A DNA stretch of 64,000 nucleotides from Cerioporus squamosus (taxonomy: Eukaryota > Basidiomycota > Agaricomycetes > Polyporales > Polyporaceae): the NCBI GenBank assembly GCA_022592435.1, contig JABYQS010000130.1, forward strand, positions 1-64,000, read 5' to 3'. The notes beneath the pieces were generated by a model, which was given only the letters and a program-made list of their open reading frames with translations, searched no databases and was not told the DNA's origin. The position numbers and the translations under genes are program-made. Shown in pieces: positions 21,721 through 32,768 of this stretch (its first letter is position 1; each line of letters opens with the position of its first letter).

Positions 21721-22172
21721 TTTGTCTTCGCTTCAGTGCGTTTGAGATGTCCCTGGTAACTCCTTCTGTTTGTTTGCGTCAGAGAACGCGGATATTGACT
21801 CTTTTGTTGTGACTTTTGATGCTCTGTCATGTAGCTTTCTTGCTGCGCACGGTCGTGATATATCTATTGCTATTCTCGTTTACATCATGCCTTGATCGAG
21901 GGGTATTACGTGCCACCTTGTCTGCTACCAGCGATCAAATAATCGCGAAGACACCACTCATGCCAGTCCTCAAGTCCTCTACCTGCACCTGCAACGGTTC
22001 ACTGTGTACTGTGCGCAGCTGCCTATTAAGCCCGAGTTGACTTTGGGGCGACCAAACCTCCCTGCCATCGGCATAGTATCGGCTCTCACCCTTCCAAGAT
22101 TCACGCCCCGTGCGACCGCCTCCGGTTCCATCCTCTCCTCCCAGCGAACGACTCCCGAGAGTGATTGAATGC
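21721..22172. other. convergent 3' intergenic region
   Basis: About 450 bp between convergent genes (secreted protein and hydrolase). It is T-rich near 21770-21900. No gene was seen. Confidence 0.4.
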
Positions 22173-23550
22173 TCACAAAGCGGCCCGCGGCGCAGCTTCT
22201 CCCGTGAGTATCCGTGCGATAGCGACAGCCAACGCATCTGGGTTCTCCTGTACCACCTGCCAATCGCAGCATGCAAGTCAACACATGGAAGGGAGAATCG
22301 GCTGGGAGATGGAGACGTACAAAGTGCCCAGCATGGGGTACCCGCTGCAACGACGCAGCCGGTCGCTTTTCCAGGACCGAGCTGTGGCAGTACCACGGGC
22401 TGCGAGGGTGAGCGTAAGCGACATGGTCCTGCAGTGTGGAGGCGAGAGAGAGGGACGTACACGACGTCTTCGCGCTCCCCGAAGATGAAGTGCACGGGGA
22501 CGGCGGGGTCGAGCGTACCGACGCGCTCAGCGGCGAGGAAGTGCGGGGCGGTGTTCGTGTACTGGGTGTACTCCTGCAGCCTGGTGCAACATAGCGTGAT
22601 CTTCTTCACCGAGGTGCCATTCTCTTCGACGGAGACCTCCTTCAGGGCGTGTTTCTATTGGCACGTCAGTTACGCGAGAGTGTGTGCGGTGACGGAGCAC
22701 TAACCAAGAAGAGCTCGAGGACGCGCTTGTCCCAGCTCGACCACGGAAAGCGGTCCTCGAAGAACCGTCTGGCGTCCGCGCGGCTGGCCCACGTATCGCG
22801 CCGCTTCATGACCATTGCGGAGATGGTCTTCAGTGCGAACTCTTGCTGTTCTTTGTGCTCGTCCCAAGCGGCCTTGGTGATGAGCGGGGGCTCGACGAGG
22901 ATGATTGACTTAAACGGGACTGCGGGAAGCGCGGCTGGGATGGTCGCAAGCAGTCTGCTTGCGTATGTCAGTGTTTATTCAGGATGTTCATGAGGTGCGG
23001 CGCCACGTACACTGCAGTTGCGCCGTTAGAGTGTGCGATCGGGATGAGGTTGTGGCCTTGGAACGTCCCGAGGCGTAGAGCTCCTTGAAGCAGTCGCACC
23101 ACTCTTCCACAGCTGCATAGACGACGAGCTGTCAGTAACACTGTGTATGCGGTGCGCATCGAAGGAAATCGATGAACACGTACTGAAACCCGTCTCTTGC
23201 CCGTGTACTCGGAGCGCGTCCGAATTGTAGACCGAAGCCTCGCCATGACTTGGGTTTTCGATCGTCCAGGCTTCGCGAACTATGGCTGACCCCTCGCCCG
23301 GTTGTCTTGCGGAGAGCAAGCTAGGAATCATAGGCTCGAAGACCTCCTTGTCTGTGGATCGCATCAGTCCACAATGAAGGGTACGTGTTGTCAGATTGGA
23401 CTCACGGGAACCTGTGCAATGGAATAACAGGAGGGTGACGCCATCCGGGTTCTGGTTCTCTGCTACGTAGCGCTTAGTGACGAGGCGCAGCCCATCTTTG
23501 AAGCGAGGCGAGGGCGAGACGGTCACGACGCTCGTCGAACATTGTATCAT
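22173..23550 (-). CDS. alpha/beta hydrolase
   Basis: Seven phase-consistent exons on the minus strand: 23550-23406, 23351-23184, 23128-23011, 22954-22705, 22654-22461, 22399-22321 and 22256-22173, encoding 345 residues. Fold landmarks in order: TLLLFHCTGSHKEVFEP (oxyanion-side HG-like loop), WTIENPSHGEASV, LIPIAHSNGATA (nucleophile elbow, Ser in A-H-S-N-G rather than the usual GxSxG), VHFIFGEREDVV (acid residue) and RVPHAGHFV (catalytic His). The set fits a serine hydrolase of the large fungal abhydrolase family (esterase, lipase or haloperoxidase-like); the substrate is unknown. At the third exon, two acceptors 14 bp apart are possible. Only the upstream one (ending at 23129) keeps the nucleophile elbow in frame. 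Confidence 0.82.
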
Positions 23551-24559
23551 CGTGCCTTGAACAGCGCGTCCTGCTGACAAAAGGAACACAATATGTCAGT
23601 GGATTAACCAGTGCGCGCGCCAGAAGCCCGACCTGGGTCAGTCAAGCATGGCTTATAAGGTAGCTCAGGCAAAGCCGCTAAGCTCTGTATGGCCAGTGCT
23701 GGACGCCGGCATGGATGATGAAACACGAGGAAGTAGTAGTACCTCAGGGGCTACGACACTACCCAGGCGCAGTTGCTTACTCTCCATGATCCGGGCAGGG
23801 CTAGCGGGTCAGACTGATGTGATAACGTGCTGTTGCGCACTTCTCTCGATGACCCCGATCTAAAGCTTAGTGAAAAACAACTCAGCCTGCGATGACTGAG
23901 CCTGAGTAGAACCAGGCCTACGGGGCGCGAGGGACGAGTTCAGCTGCAGGCGGGACATGGGGAGCACACGTAGTCTCACTGTAATCGCACATCACTAGCA
24001 AACGCCTTCTCGGAAGCCTGAGGAAGCAGGCACCCGCCAGGACAAGTCTCAGCCTGCAAGAGGTGTGAGGGTGCTTACTTGATTTGATAAGTATTCGGAG
24101 TTCGAGGACTTCACGAACAACGACCTTCAATCATGAGTAGTGTTCTTAGCTCGCACTCACCCCCGGAACTCGGCTTGCGAATGATACGGTGCTGTCGAGG
24201 TGTGTTCACTGCTGGACTGAGGCGCGAGCTGAGTTCAGCGGCAGCCGCCCTGCGTGCATGTGACTGACGCGAAATGCCCTGCCCTAAGCCGCGTAGCGCC
24301 CCCATCCGCGTCGCTGTCCTCATCCTGCCACATCTCAGTGCATGTGCCATGCTCACAACAAATCTCCTTCTCTTCTCGAGCCAAGAGATCTTCGGACTTG
24401 GAAAAAAAACATCAACGGCGACGAACGACCACAGAACTGTCGCTGCCCCTTTCATGGGTCGGGATACGTAAGTACTCTGGCAAAGGTGATGCGCGACAAA
24501 CATCTGACAAAGTTCAGCAGGTCCGTATCTCACTGCTCGATGTTTGGGAAACCCACCAA
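23551..24559. other. intergenic region, no gene supported
   Basis: About 1 kb: the promoter side of the hydrolase and the 3' side of DUF4139 copy 3. There are only short frames without domain signal. Confidence 0.4.
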
Positions 24560-26638
24560 TTAACCATTGCTGTGCTCCGAGACCACCCATTCCGCCTCTA
24601 ACGCAACCTCTGCGCCCGCGCATACGCTGCATATCCATTCGTACATCCCGTCTTCCTTTCCGCCTCTACCATCCTCGATCTTCGTCCACCTTACCTTGAC
24701 TTCGGTGGGTCCCGTCTTGTTATCCAGAGCTACATCGACATCCTCTCCGTTCTTGGCATTTGCCAACCCAACCGGCTTCTGGAGCGCCACGCTGATCTTT
24801 TGGCCCTCGTCTCCCAGAGGAACCGCATCTCGGATGACTAGGCGCGGAATGTCGACATTGTGGCCGTTCGTCACCGTGATGACGCTCTTGTACACCCTCT
24901 GCGCGGGGTCTGTGCTAGTATGCAGTATGTCGGCGTGCGGCTGCTGCTGGCTCGAGACCTTGATCCCGGTATCCACGCCGAAGGTGCACTCGAAGCTTTC
25001 ATTCACGCCGATATGCTGCACTATATTGTCAGTCTCCCTCCACGCCCAGCGAGGTGGACACAGGTCAACTCACGCGGAGAGCACTCTTCGCGACGAACTT
25101 GTCGTCGAGGAACACCCTGACGGGCCCGGCGAGCATATCGCGCTCGCCTATGATCTTGATCCGCGCCTGCATGAAGACTGCGCTCGATTTGCGTGGTACG
25201 CACACGTATTCGTGGTCGGCGCGGAGATGCAGAGTCGCAATAGGGACCGTGTGTGCCAGGCCGTCGCTGGGCAGGGAGACCGCCTCGCCCTCCTCACCCA
25301 CACGATACACGAGGGAAAGCGGCGCCGGTGCTGGAGCGTTGACGTGACCAGAAGCAAAAGATGCGGGATGAAGCGGCTCGTAGATGGGGACTACTCGTGT
25401 CGGAGCCTGGGCTGCGGCAACGAGAGGGGCCGCCGTGGGATCAGGATGAGATACTTGCACGTATGCGGCGTCTTCTGGTACCGCCGGCGTTTTCTTACTG
25501 TGCTGCGGGGCTGCACCTACCGGCCGAGGCGGATCCACGTTGCTGACTGCCTGGAGGTGGAACAGGCCTCCTCCAGGCGGCAGAACGAGAGGATGTCCGC
25601 GCGCCAAAGGCTGCATATGTGTCGATAGCATCCGAGTCCCGCCAGTCGTGGTCGATTGCGGCTTCGACCGCTTTGCGGAGAACAGAAGTGTATCGAGAGA
25701 GGGGGCGGAGAGGCCGTGGAGGGTCTGCAAGCTCGATGTGCTCAGCATGATCTCTGTTTCGTTCCAGTCTTCCCCCGTCGACTGAGTGATCTTGGCGTAT
25801 TGGTGGAGGGAGACGTCCGGGGACGGTCGCCCGTCGGAGGTATGGACGTGGAGGTCGTAGTGGGGATCCCATCGTGCACCAGTCACTACTAGGTGCAGTG
25901 AGTATTCCGCCATGGCTAGCGTGAAGAAGATGTGAACTCACGATAAGTCAGCTGCAGAACGACTTCACACTCCTGCTCCGCGAGCACGGTGGCCGTGATG
26001 ACGGTAGACCCATCGCCCTTCCGCAACTCAGGGGAGAGAGCAAGCTCCCGCTCCAGCTCGAGAATCTGCTGGTCAAGCGATCGCAGAGCTTGTGCGGCAC
26101 TGCGCATGCGCTGGACGAGGGTCTGTATAAGCTCATCGACGGCACTAGAGGCCTTGGGGCTTGGAGACTCCGCGGTGGTCTTGATGGTAATCTGGACGTT
26201 CGGCGTTTGAGAGGGTGCATGGCCATGCGACGCGTGCAGCCGCGCGACGGTGTCCACGAGATGGTCATACTCCTGCTGGCGGAGCGTCCGTTCGGCGACC
26301 AAACCGTCTCGTCTAGCGGAGACCTGCGGGGTGTTGCAGCATACGTCGAAGACGCGGGCGTGCGCTGGTTCTGAGAGCACGCGGAGCCGCACAGAGTCGG
26401 TGTCGATGCAGCTCGAGATGCCGCGGATGTTGACTGTGTTCTTCCCGCTCTGTCATTGTTATATTGTCGACGTCGAAGAGCCGGTTCAGAGCAATCCAGG
26501 ATGAGAGGCGGGTTATCTCACCTGCAAGCTGACTGGGAACGTGCGTGTGATTTCAGCAGTGCCAGTATCGGAGTGGAAGATCGTCACGGACTTGATGGGA
26601 TGGTCGGACGCCTGGAGAGAGATGGCGCTGGCTAGCAT
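24560..26638 (-). CDS. DUF4140/DUF4139 protein, copy 3 (diverged)
   Basis: Four exons on the minus strand (26638-26522, 26449-25942, 25888-25074, 25015-24560) encode 631 residues with the same intron phases as the tandem copies at 3.9-8.6 kb. Recognisable blocks: HPIKSVTIFHSDTGTAEITR, TVNIRGISS, a coiled-coil region with RMRSAAQALRSLDQQILELE, GARWDPHYDLHVHTSDG, YAKITQSTGEDWNE, and IEDGRGGKEDGMYEW near the end. It is clearly more diverged, has a longer Ala/Pro/His-rich insert, and stops about 15 residues earlier than the other two (it ends VSEHSNG). It lies 16 kb away across the transposon and in opposite orientation. Function is unknown. Confidence 0.88.
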
Positions 26639-27256
26639 GCTCGACGGTGAGTCCCTCAGGCTGGTCGTCTCGATGGACAAGAACACTCACACCACCACAG
26701 GCCCATCTATTAAGTACTTATGTCGCCGCTTGCCACCTTGAGTCGGTGCGAAACCTTGCGAAACGAGCACAAGCGTGTGCTAAGATGCAATACTAGGCTT
26801 GCGGGCGTACCGTCGGTTGCTACCCGCTCTCTGGACGCTCCGGACGTGGATGCAGTGGCACCCTGGAGCTTGAGATGGCCGGACGGTCGATAGTTGGCGA
26901 GAGCGCTTCATGGCTCGAAGTTCCGGCTTCGCCCGCTGCTGAATGGCGGATGTAATGCCGCCGACGCTCACACACGGGATGCCTCTACCACATATCACGT
27001 ATGAGCGTCGCGTGTGTCAGGACTCTCTCACAACCTGTTCTGATTGTGCTCGCGGGCGCAGATGAGTCCATGGTCAACAGAAGCGGCGGTGCTGCACTGA
27101 GTGCAGTGGTAATACATATTATCGGAGAATACATACATCGTCTTGACCCTCGTCGTGCAGGGGGGACGAAAGTTCGCACTTGACTTCAGAGTAAGGAGAT
27201 TTGAAAGCAGAGACAAGGAAGGTCGGCTATCGAGGCACCCATGGTTGGCTGAGAGG
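26639..27256. other. intergenic spacer
   Basis: About 620 bp between the start of DUF4139 copy 3 and the 3' end of a DUF6534 gene. No gene was seen. Confidence 0.4.
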
Positions 27257-29476
27257 CTACACAATGGACGACGAGCTCTCGCTAGTCCCCTTCTTGAATA
27301 GCGGGGTCGGACATTGAAGGTCGCCTTCGGTTTCTGTAGTAACTCTGATGCTCAGCACCCGAGGCGGTTCCGGGAGCTTTGACAGGAAGCCATGAGCACA
27401 GCAGACAGTAGAGACTCGGAGGATGACAGATGTAAGCACCTGAGGAGAATTGAAGCGCTCTGCAGTGGCAGCGCGGTTGGCTCTTGCGATCGCGCTCATG
27501 CCGTACGCCTTCGTGTTGATCACAGGGACCTTGGGTATGTTACGAGAGTTCAGGCTGCGCGAGCGGATGAGTATGTGGGTCGGACTGAACTAGCTTCGCA
27601 AAATCGTACTCACACGCAGAGGAGGGTGTTCACGTATACTGGACAGTAGACCGGGTTAGATGGCGCAAGCGGAGGTAGAAGGCTGCAATGCTCACGTTTC
27701 ACCGTGACTTGGTTAAGAGCCGACCACCAGACGGTGTTACGCGCCGCCACAGCCTGATTCCGCTGTCAGTTTGAGGGATCCGAGTGACGAGTATGGAACT
27801 CACTAAGATTAGGGTCACAAGATCGAAGATCCTGGAGGATAGGTCAATACCTCGCTGAGGCGGATGCAGCTCGGGAGAGATCATACGCAATGAGTAGTCC
27901 TAGGACCGTCATGAATACTAGTAGCACGCGACACAGCAGTCATGACGCACTCACCCGTGTTGATCACGTATATCACCGCAGTGTCCCAAACCGAGTGATC
28001 TCTGGGCGCAGTGGTGAGACTAAACATGAGATACGATCGCAGCGGCTGCGTACCCGCTCTGCGTGGCGCGGCCACGACGCAGCACTGCGACGAGCGCCCC
28101 CGTGAGCAGTGCGTCTGCGACAACGGCGGTGGCGAAGGTCGCCGAGATTAGGCCCTGGGCGTGTCGTGTCGTCAGCTTGTCGAGCGAGCAACAGGAGTTA
28201 AGATTTGCTTACAGTGTCATAGATGAAAGTATCCACCGAGTTCGTCTTGAACCTGGAAATCATCTGTCAGCATCGCAAATCGCCCTCACTGTACGGGCAC
28301 TTACACTTTGACGGTCAGGTCTGCATGGAGAAATGAGCGAAGTGAGGGAGCGGATCGATGTGAGACTCTTACCGACGATGAGTCCTACGCACGCAGAAGA
28401 GACTACTTCGGTCAGGGTAACGAGGATAACGTAAATATTAAGGCTTACCGAACTTTCCAGGGTGAATGCGGCCTGAAGAAGGGATGAGTGTACGCGGCCG
28501 GATGCAGTTTCGCGACAGCTCACAGCAAACACGGCGACCACTTTGAACTCAAATGCGACTGAACGACATGACGGATAAGGTTCTCGAGTGCTTCACTATA
28601 GAAGCAGTTGGTGACGTACTCATAGATACACGACGGATGAAAAACCTGCGAGAGTGGTCAGCAGGTGTGCTTCAGTCGTAGGCATTGCGCTGCTGTCACG
28701 CACGTCTGTGTCGAGATCATCACAGCTGCCTACAAGAGGGCAACGAGTCAGCCTAGTAACAGTCAAAGGGCGAACTCGGGCTTACTCCGATAACAGGAAA
28801 GCACTATTGTGTGGATGGCTAGTGAGTGATGTAGGAACCCTCGAAGAGTCGAAACTCACATTCAGCGACCTAACAGGGCCGGGCAGTCAGAACACATATT
28901 CCACAAAGTGATAGTAAGCAAGGCATACCATACGCCTCTCAGTAGCGCGAGAGGGTCGAGATAGTTAGAGACGAGGTAGTAGTAGCTACCTGATAGTCAG
29001 ACGATACGCGGATACATGACGGTGCTGTGGCGTACGTACCACGCATGTACAGCGAAAGCGGAATGTAGAGTTTCTAGGATCCTGAGACACGGCCAGTCAT
29101 TCTCCTGCATCAAGCAAGGGGACAGGTTACGTACATCGCGATAATGACCTGGTAAAGGTTCAGTGAGCAACCCGGTTGTGGCGAGATGGTCACTTACTAT
29201 TGTTCTGATGAAAGGAGTATCCGTAGGGCAAAACCGACAGTATCGATACAGTTGATGAAGCGCAAGTCCATAAAGTCTGCCCACCAGCATAATCAGCATA
29301 AGCACGTCGTGACTCGTAGTAGAGTAGCCTTCACGCAGGAATACTCACAATATGTTTAAGAACGAACCCAGAAGTAGTGCGCCATATGTGTCGTCTATGC
29401 TAGAGAAGGAGTCAAGCGAGGGAAGAAGGCTGGAGGTTGACGGGGGTACATCTGAAAGAATGTAAGTGCGGGGCAT
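27257..29476 (-). CDS. seven-TM DUF6534-family membrane protein A
   Basis: A highly fragmented minus-strand gene. Exon 1 is 29476-29349 (start MPRTYILSDVPPS, ending TYGALLLGSFLNIL); the last exon is 27376-27257 (120 bp, ending SESSSSIV). Between them I can follow family blocks joined by short introns: LYGLALHQLYRYCRF; FKTNSVDTFIYDT; GLISATFATAVVADALLTG followed by LVAVLRRGRATQSG; DSVWDTAVIYVINTG; IFDLVTLIL; NTVWWSALNQVTVK; LYVNTLLCVLNSRN; and the tail IARANRAATAERFNSPQ. These are the TM2, TM5-TM7 and LNSR signatures of the mushroom DUF6534 family (seven hydrophobic segments, unknown function, possibly receptor-like). Not every middle exon was resolved; no stop forces a pseudogene call. It is most similar to gene B, the next one upstream on this strand. 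Confidence 0.75.
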
Positions 29477-30601
29477 CGTTTCGCGAGCACTGGAGATACA
29501 CGCGTACTCGTGTTAGTATATAGGATGCGAGTAGGATGCACCTACAACAGTCCACTGGACGTTCCATCATATGATGAGACGCCACATGATACCGCCCAAG
29601 AAGGGCTGGTAGATGGAAGATAGAGGTTCGCCTCCACGGTGGTCTCGGATGGTGCCCCCTTAATGATCGCCTAGGCCGAATTCCGTGAGTGGTTCATGAA
29701 AAGAGTACTCACCGGAATTGTTGAGCCTAACATGAGCCATCGTACAGTACTACTCGTTATCGGCATCCACAACCCAAGTTACCCAACACCGCTCAGGCTC
29801 ATGTGATAGACTGATATGGGCACCGCAATGCCGCCAGAGAACAAGGGCATGTGGGTGCAGAAGCGGATACTCCGCTTCCAAGGATGCTGATATGCATAAT
29901 GCCATTCGAGACAGATGAACGACATCCGAGCGCGTTCCATACCACCGCTCGGTAGCTACTGACTTTCGCCGGGCGCTCTTGCGACGGAACTGACCCAGTG
30001 AGACACAAGGGCGAGATATCACTTCGTGCAACGACATAGGTCGGATATGCTAGCACGGAACTGCTTGCTCGCCGACGCGCCTTGGACGACTGCTAATTCA
30101 AGGTAGAAGAAAACCCCGACGTGACGTGGCATCTCTATGAGCGCGTCGTGAGCGAAATTCTCCTTGGAGAGAGCATGCATTACAGTACCTGACTGACTTC
30201 GCTGTGCACCTGTTGCGCTCGAGGGTACCGTGATGACTTGGTCACTCACAGCAGGTTGAGGCCATCATCGTGGTCAAGAAGAAAACTCGCTCGGCGGTTG
30301 CCGGACTCTGAGGCGCTTAATACAGAGCGGGGCAACATGCTCCTCCGAGTCCCTGAAGAGAGTCACTCACCGCTCGCGCTCTTCCGCTTAGGTCAAGGAG
30401 CTATGAGGCCGCAAGGAACTAAAGAATACCGTGCTAGTCCTTGAGAGGGTCAAGCCGCCGCTTCTTGAAGGTCTGCCCGATAACAAATATCCATACGCGG
30501 CGAACTAAGTAATGCTAGGTAGATTATTGTAGCTGGCGTGCACATCGACGTGCATCGACTTTCAGATCGGTCGAAGCTAGAAAGAGAAGGGCTGAAAACC
30601 C
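29477..30601. other. intergenic region, no gene supported
   Basis: About 1.1 kb between two co-oriented DUF6534 genes. Several short open frames are present on both strands without family blocks. Confidence 0.4.
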
Positions 30602-32768
30602 CTAGGCCGGATCCCGGTGCCTGTCCTGACCTCCCTTGAACACGGAGTCCGCCGAGTGATCGTCCTCCACCTCTGTAGTCACTACAACATCGATGATAGG
30701 TGGAGCCTTGTCAGGGAGCTGAAGCAATGGACGTCTCAGTATAGGCCGACTTGTCTATTACAGACGGAAGGCGTACCTGCGGCGCGTTCCACCTCTCGGC
30801 GTTCGCGAGGCGGTTGGCGCGCGCGATCGAGTTCGGAATGCCCGAGTCCGCTCCGAGGACGATTTGATTCGTGTCCTGCTGCTTGCGAGAGTTGAGCCTG
30901 ACGAGAGTCTTGTCAACTGGGATGCTAAGATGGGGAAATAATGTCTTACACGCTGAAGAGCGTATTAAGATAGACTGGAAGTGAGTTCAAGGTCAGCGGA
31001 TGCGGAGCTCTCTAGGACGCGCAGGTACCGCTCACATTTGATCGTGAACTGGGCAGGAACGGTCCACCAGAGGGTGTGAGGAGACGCGACCGTCTGAAGA
31101 GTCGATACTATGTCAGTATGCCCTTGCACCAGTCTATGTACGCTAAGCACATGACTCACCGCAATCACGGACACGGTATCGGAGATGCTGCATCAAGTCA
31201 GGACAGGGAGGAAAAACGGAAACGAAGAAGACAGCGCACCATATGAGCACGCCTGAGGAGTCACAGATTTCAGAAGTCGCACATCACACCAATAGTAGTC
31301 TAGCACGCACCGGTATTGACGCAATAAACCATGATCCAGTCGAAGATGCCGCGGATGCTGCGCGCGCAGTCAGAATCAGGTCATGTCCGTATCGAACGAG
31401 TGTCCGCCGGAACGTACTCTCTTTGACTAGCGGATACCTTCAATAGCACAACCAGGAGCGTGCTGGTGAGCATGATACTTGCGAGGGCTCCGCTTGCATA
31501 CATCAACGCGGTCATTGTCTGCGAACACGGGATGAGGGACACCGAGATACGGTTGGAATGGGGAACAAAGCAGACCTCGCTTGTCATATAGACGTTGGAC
31601 TGATCGTTCGCGAACCTGGAAGGACCCATGAGCAGGCATTTTGTTGCACAGAGAGCCTACTTACGCCCGGGCCGTTAAAGCTGCGTGATAGGGTAAGCCA
31701 TCGACTGCGCATGTGCGACATAACGCGAGCACTCACACATCGCCAAGCCTGCGAGTTCCGGAAGGTATTACGGAGATTTTGAGTACACGGAGAGCATCAA
31801 CGAAGCGCCGGGCACATACCGAACTTGATCAGAACGAAAACCGTCTACTCGACGAGTCAGAATATATTTTCGAGATACTCTGAGTATAAAGACTCACAGC
31901 AGCGTATACGACCAGTCTGTGTCTAAGCTCAACTTCGCGACGATTAGTGGGTCGGGACGATAACGCAGTCGACAGGTCGACTTACTCATTGATACTCTCC
32001 GGAGGAAGAATCTAGAAAGTATAGTGAGTCTCAGAATTCCAGGAGGTAAGATCGAGAGGCAGCGTACATCTGAGTGAAGAGCATAACGCAGGTCTGGACG
32101 GGGTACGTCAACCCCCAAGACAACGTCGTCTGGTCAAAAGGCTTACCCCGGCTATTATTGAGCACTTCGCAACGTCACAACGTTAACTCAGCTCTATTCG
32201 ACAACCTCAACTGGCTCATGCTCACGTTCAGAGACCTAGAACGTATGGACGTCGGTACTTCACGATCGAGGACTGAAGAACTGGAACTCACCACTCAGTG
32301 TGGCCCAGGGCAGCCAGGTTGAAGTAATTCGTGATCAGATAGTAATAGCTTGTCGAGAGTTCTTCAGATGACTAGCGACAGTCGGAATCGGAGGAGTGCA
32401 CACCAGAAGTGCATCGCAAAAGCGATCTCAAGGGTATCGAATAGACTAACAAGCGAGCTCAGCGTGCGTATCGTCTCTTGAGCGAACAACTCACGCAGCG
32501 ACCAGGACCTGGATAAGTCTTGTTAGCAGGGATATTTCATACAAGGAGCATTGCGTACCAGATTTCGAATGAAGGGGCCATCCGACCTCTGTCCTCGACG
32601 CACGTAGATGAACATTTGATGCAAGGATATACCATAGGGACTGTCCAGCGAGTGCTTCTCAGTCGAGACGGCAACCTGAACGAAGATGAAGACTCACATT
32701 AAACTGAGTGATGTCCCGATTAACATAGGTGCTAATGTTGCGGAGGGGTCAACCGGAGTCGTCGCCAT
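30602..32768 (-). CDS. seven-TM DUF6534-family membrane protein B
   Basis: Exon 1 is 32768-32698 (MATTPVDPSATLAPMLIGTS) and the last exon is 30718-30602 (LPDKAPPIIDVVVTTEVE, stop). Intermediate blocks visible on the minus strand: PYGISLHQMFIYVRRG, then IRNL before an intron; HTLWWTVPAQFTIK; YLNTLFSV joined to LNSRKQQDTNQ; and the tail NSIARANRLANAERWNAPQ. The tail is nearly the same as that of gene A, marking the two as recent tandem paralogues. The first donor splits a codon after two bases, as in genes A, C and D. Topology by analogy is seven membrane helices with a cytosolic C-tail. Function is unknown. Some central exons are inferred only by hydrophobicity. Confidence 0.72.

Noticed and set aside
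20757..21830. Open frame of 357 codons on - opposite the secreted repeat protein
   Set aside because: Mirror of the repeat codons; no signal peptide or domain, and the sense gene has a signal peptide, an intron and a TATA box.
23011..23128. Frameshift in the alpha/beta hydrolase, suggested by a second acceptor reading VEEWCDCFKELYASG
   Set aside because: The alternative acceptor 14 bp upstream gives a fully open, phase-consistent gene that includes the nucleophile elbow and the correct ending.
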